From the NCBI GenBank assembly GCA_035452965.1, contig DAOTCE010000068.1:1-5344 (forward strand): a DNA stretch of 5,344 nucleotides, given 5' to 3'. This stretch comes from Candidatus Paceibacterota bacterium. GTDB taxonomy: Bacteria > Verrucomicrobiota > Verrucomicrobiia > Limisphaerales > UBA8199. The translations under genes and the position numbers were made by a program. Shown here in pieces: positions 5,247-5,344 of this stretch (its first letter is position 1; every line of letters begins with the position of its first letter). Below the pieces are notes generated by a model. It ran no database searches, was not told the DNA's origin, and worked only from the letters and a program-made list of their open reading frames with translations.

Positions 5247-5344
5247 GCCAGCCGCGAAACCAACGCCGACAGCAATTCCAACGCCCCCGGACCCGCTTAT
5301 AGCTCATCCAAAGTTATTCACCGGTGGTGAGGAGAGCCCGGTTC

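Larger units (their letters stand above)
4552..5344. other. Non-coding repeat island upstream of the portal gene
   Basis: About 790 bases with no reading frame that looks like a real protein. The open frames on both strands give Pro/Arg/Thr/Ala-rich low-complexity translations, overlap each other, and run through long palindromes. Six inverted repeats fall between 4592 and 5074; they are listed singly. From 5075 to 5344 I see only a 13-bp direct repeat, a weak TTCGCG/CGCGAA inverted repeat (5232-5258), and three short minus-strand frames entering from the right edge that stop at about 5318, 5314 and 5304. One of these could be the C-terminus of an upstream terminase, but they are too short to tell. 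No tRNA, promoter or CRISPR array is visible. The island is unusual because portal and terminase genes are normally adjacent. Confidence 0.7.

Noticed and set aside
5081..5281. Minus-strand 66-codon frame with a TTG start
   Set aside because: No ribosome binding site, Arg/Ser/Trp-rich low complexity, and it contains the 13-bp direct repeats; more likely non-coding.

Overview
The window is high-GC bacterial DNA carrying part of a tailed-phage (probably prophage) head-assembly operon, read entirely on the minus strand, so gene order runs from high to low coordinates. The order is DUF4055-type portal protein (GTG start, 4539-3046), scaffolding protein (3038-2271), Gp13-like major capsid protein (2238-1228), two small unrecognised proteins (1156-929 and 917-705), a 138-aa protein with a fibronectin-III-like C-terminus (748-332), and a DnaT-like/head-tail connector protein (from 328, running off the left edge). 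Spacing is tight: 7, 32, 71 and 11 bases, then a 44-base overlap, then 3 bases. This fits one polycistronic transcript that builds the procapsid (portal, scaffold, coat) and then its accessory and neck proteins. The terminase that normally precedes the portal is not visible; if present it lies beyond position 5344.

The right-hand 0.8 kb (about 4552-5344) has no convincing gene. It holds a dense series of inverted repeats: an imperfect hairpin followed by seven T on the plus strand (4592-4649); a 58-bp compound palindrome (4690-4747); two members of a long-hairpin family with conserved loops and different but fully complementary stems (4772-4824 and 5017-5074); and two members of a short-hairpin family 77 bp apart (4873-4895 and 4950-4972). 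The compensatory stem changes within both families suggest that the structure itself is conserved. They look like chromosomal REP-type elements rather than ordinary phage DNA.

A second repeat lies just after the capsid stop codon (1182-1228): four tandem 7-bp units overlapping a perfect 12-bp inverted repeat. Heptad runs of this kind and the long-hairpin family resemble repeats I associate with Verrucomicrobiota genomes. That makes a verrucomicrobial prophage a reasonable guess, but the host assignment rests on recollection and was not tested.

The virion genes are individually ordinary. The interest lies in the structured non-coding island next to the portal gene and in the repeats placed between head genes.
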